Assembly (NCBI GenBank): GCA_964629225.1
Contig: CAZVQC010000025.1
Coordinates: 1 to 23,422, forward strand
Reading direction: 5' to 3'
DNA from: RUG14199 sp964629225
GTDB lineage: Bacteria; Bacillota; Clostridia; Oscillospirales; CAG-272
Length of the DNA stretch: 23,422 nt
Below the pieces are notes generated by a model that was not told the origin of the DNA, did not search any database, and saw only the letters and a list, made by a program, of their open reading frames with translations. Shown one piece after another: positions 23,222-23,422 of the stretch; position 1 is the stretch's first letter, and each line of letters opens with the position of its first letter. The position numbers and the translations under genes were made by a program.

Positions 23222-23422
23222 TTATGCCGATTTAGATTTGGTTTGCTTTTTGTTTTGCATTTTTTCAACCGTTCGTAACAATTCTTGTTCCGTACGGCTT
23301 TCAAAATTTGTCCGAGTGTAATTCTCTGCCTTAACTCGAATCGCTGAATTTGTCGCTTTTAGGTGCGGTTTTGACACTTCTTTTGGAGTGATATTTCGGA
23401 CAACGGACAATAGTTGCTCTGA
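23222..23422 (-). CDS. partial reading frame of unknown function at the right edge
   Basis: The frame is open from the window end to TAA at 23224-23222, giving at least 66 residues, and continues beyond the edge, so its true start is not seen. The visible C-terminus is polar and basic (ELLRTVEKMQNKKQTKSKSA), with a short possible helical stretch. I do not recognise the family. The base composition is visibly richer in T/A than the rest of the window, which hints at recently acquired DNA. It ends three bases from a hairpin shared with the convergent acyltransferase gene. It could also be a non-coding edge, but the frame is open throughout. Confidence 0.45.
   Translation of the reverse strand, partial: SEQLLSVVRNITPKEVSKPHLKATNSAIRVKAENYTRTNFESRTEQELLRTVEKMQNKKQTKSKSA

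Overview
The window looks like chromosomal DNA of a gut-type anaerobic Firmicute, most likely class Clostridia and close to Oscillospirales/Ruminococcaceae. This placement is an inference. It rests on moderate GC, Gram-positive style promoters (TTGACA/TATAAT with 17-base spacing), strong GGAGG ribosome binding sites with several GTG starts, a GldA/permease/GldG/DUF4340 transport operon, a BspA-type leucine-rich-repeat protein with a dockerin-like tail, and a GC-rich interspersed repeat of the kind common in gut Clostridia. One run of 100 Ns (13293-13392) shows that this is a draft scaffold joined inside a tandem repeat.

Layout, left to right. 1-183 holds small hairpins and a bidirectional terminator. 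184-2193 (-) is a DUF5107/TPR protein. 2194-2562 is a divergent promoter region whose right half carries an array of 13-base repeats in the leader of the next operon. 2563-7242 (+) is a four-gene ABC-transport operon: ATPase, permease, GldG-like auxiliary protein and DUF4340 protein. 7474-8508 (+) is a secreted LRR protein with a decayed dockerin. 8585-9721 (-) is a GH27 alpha-galactosidase with an AraC-type operator just upstream of its promoter, and 10078-11052 (-) encodes an AraC regulator with a GyrI-like effector domain. 11120-12154 (-) is a zinc alcohol dehydrogenase. 12718-12808 (-) is tRNA-Ser(GGA) with its own promoter and terminator. 12809-13807 has no gene; it holds the 100-base tandem repeats, the N gap and a stretch of nested inverted repeats and terminators.

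13808-15177 (-) is a two-gene unit: a C39-like peptidase with an Ig-like domain, and a small membrane protein. It is divergent from a PflX-like radical SAM protein (15331-16194, +), with a 9-base inverted repeat between the two promoters. 16223-21150 (-) is a tightly packed operon in the order serine hydrolase, M29 aminopeptidase, transglutaminase-like protein, DUF89 protein. 21329-23050 (+) carries an ImmA/IrrE-like protein that has lost its HE pair, a YbaK deacylase and a hexapeptide-repeat acyltransferase. The right edge (23222-23422, -) is a T/A-rich partial reading frame of unknown function.

How the genes relate: the alpha-galactosidase and AraC gene probably form a small alpha-galactoside utilisation unit. 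The ABC operon resembles gliding-type exporters of unknown substrate. The hydrolase operon suggests turnover of a peptide or peptidoglycan-derived substrate. No complete phage, insertion sequence, CRISPR array or toxin-antitoxin pair is visible. The strongest unexplained signals are the 13-base leader repeats, the AraC operator geometry, the nested structures at 13642-13793 and the degenerate ImmA-like protein.
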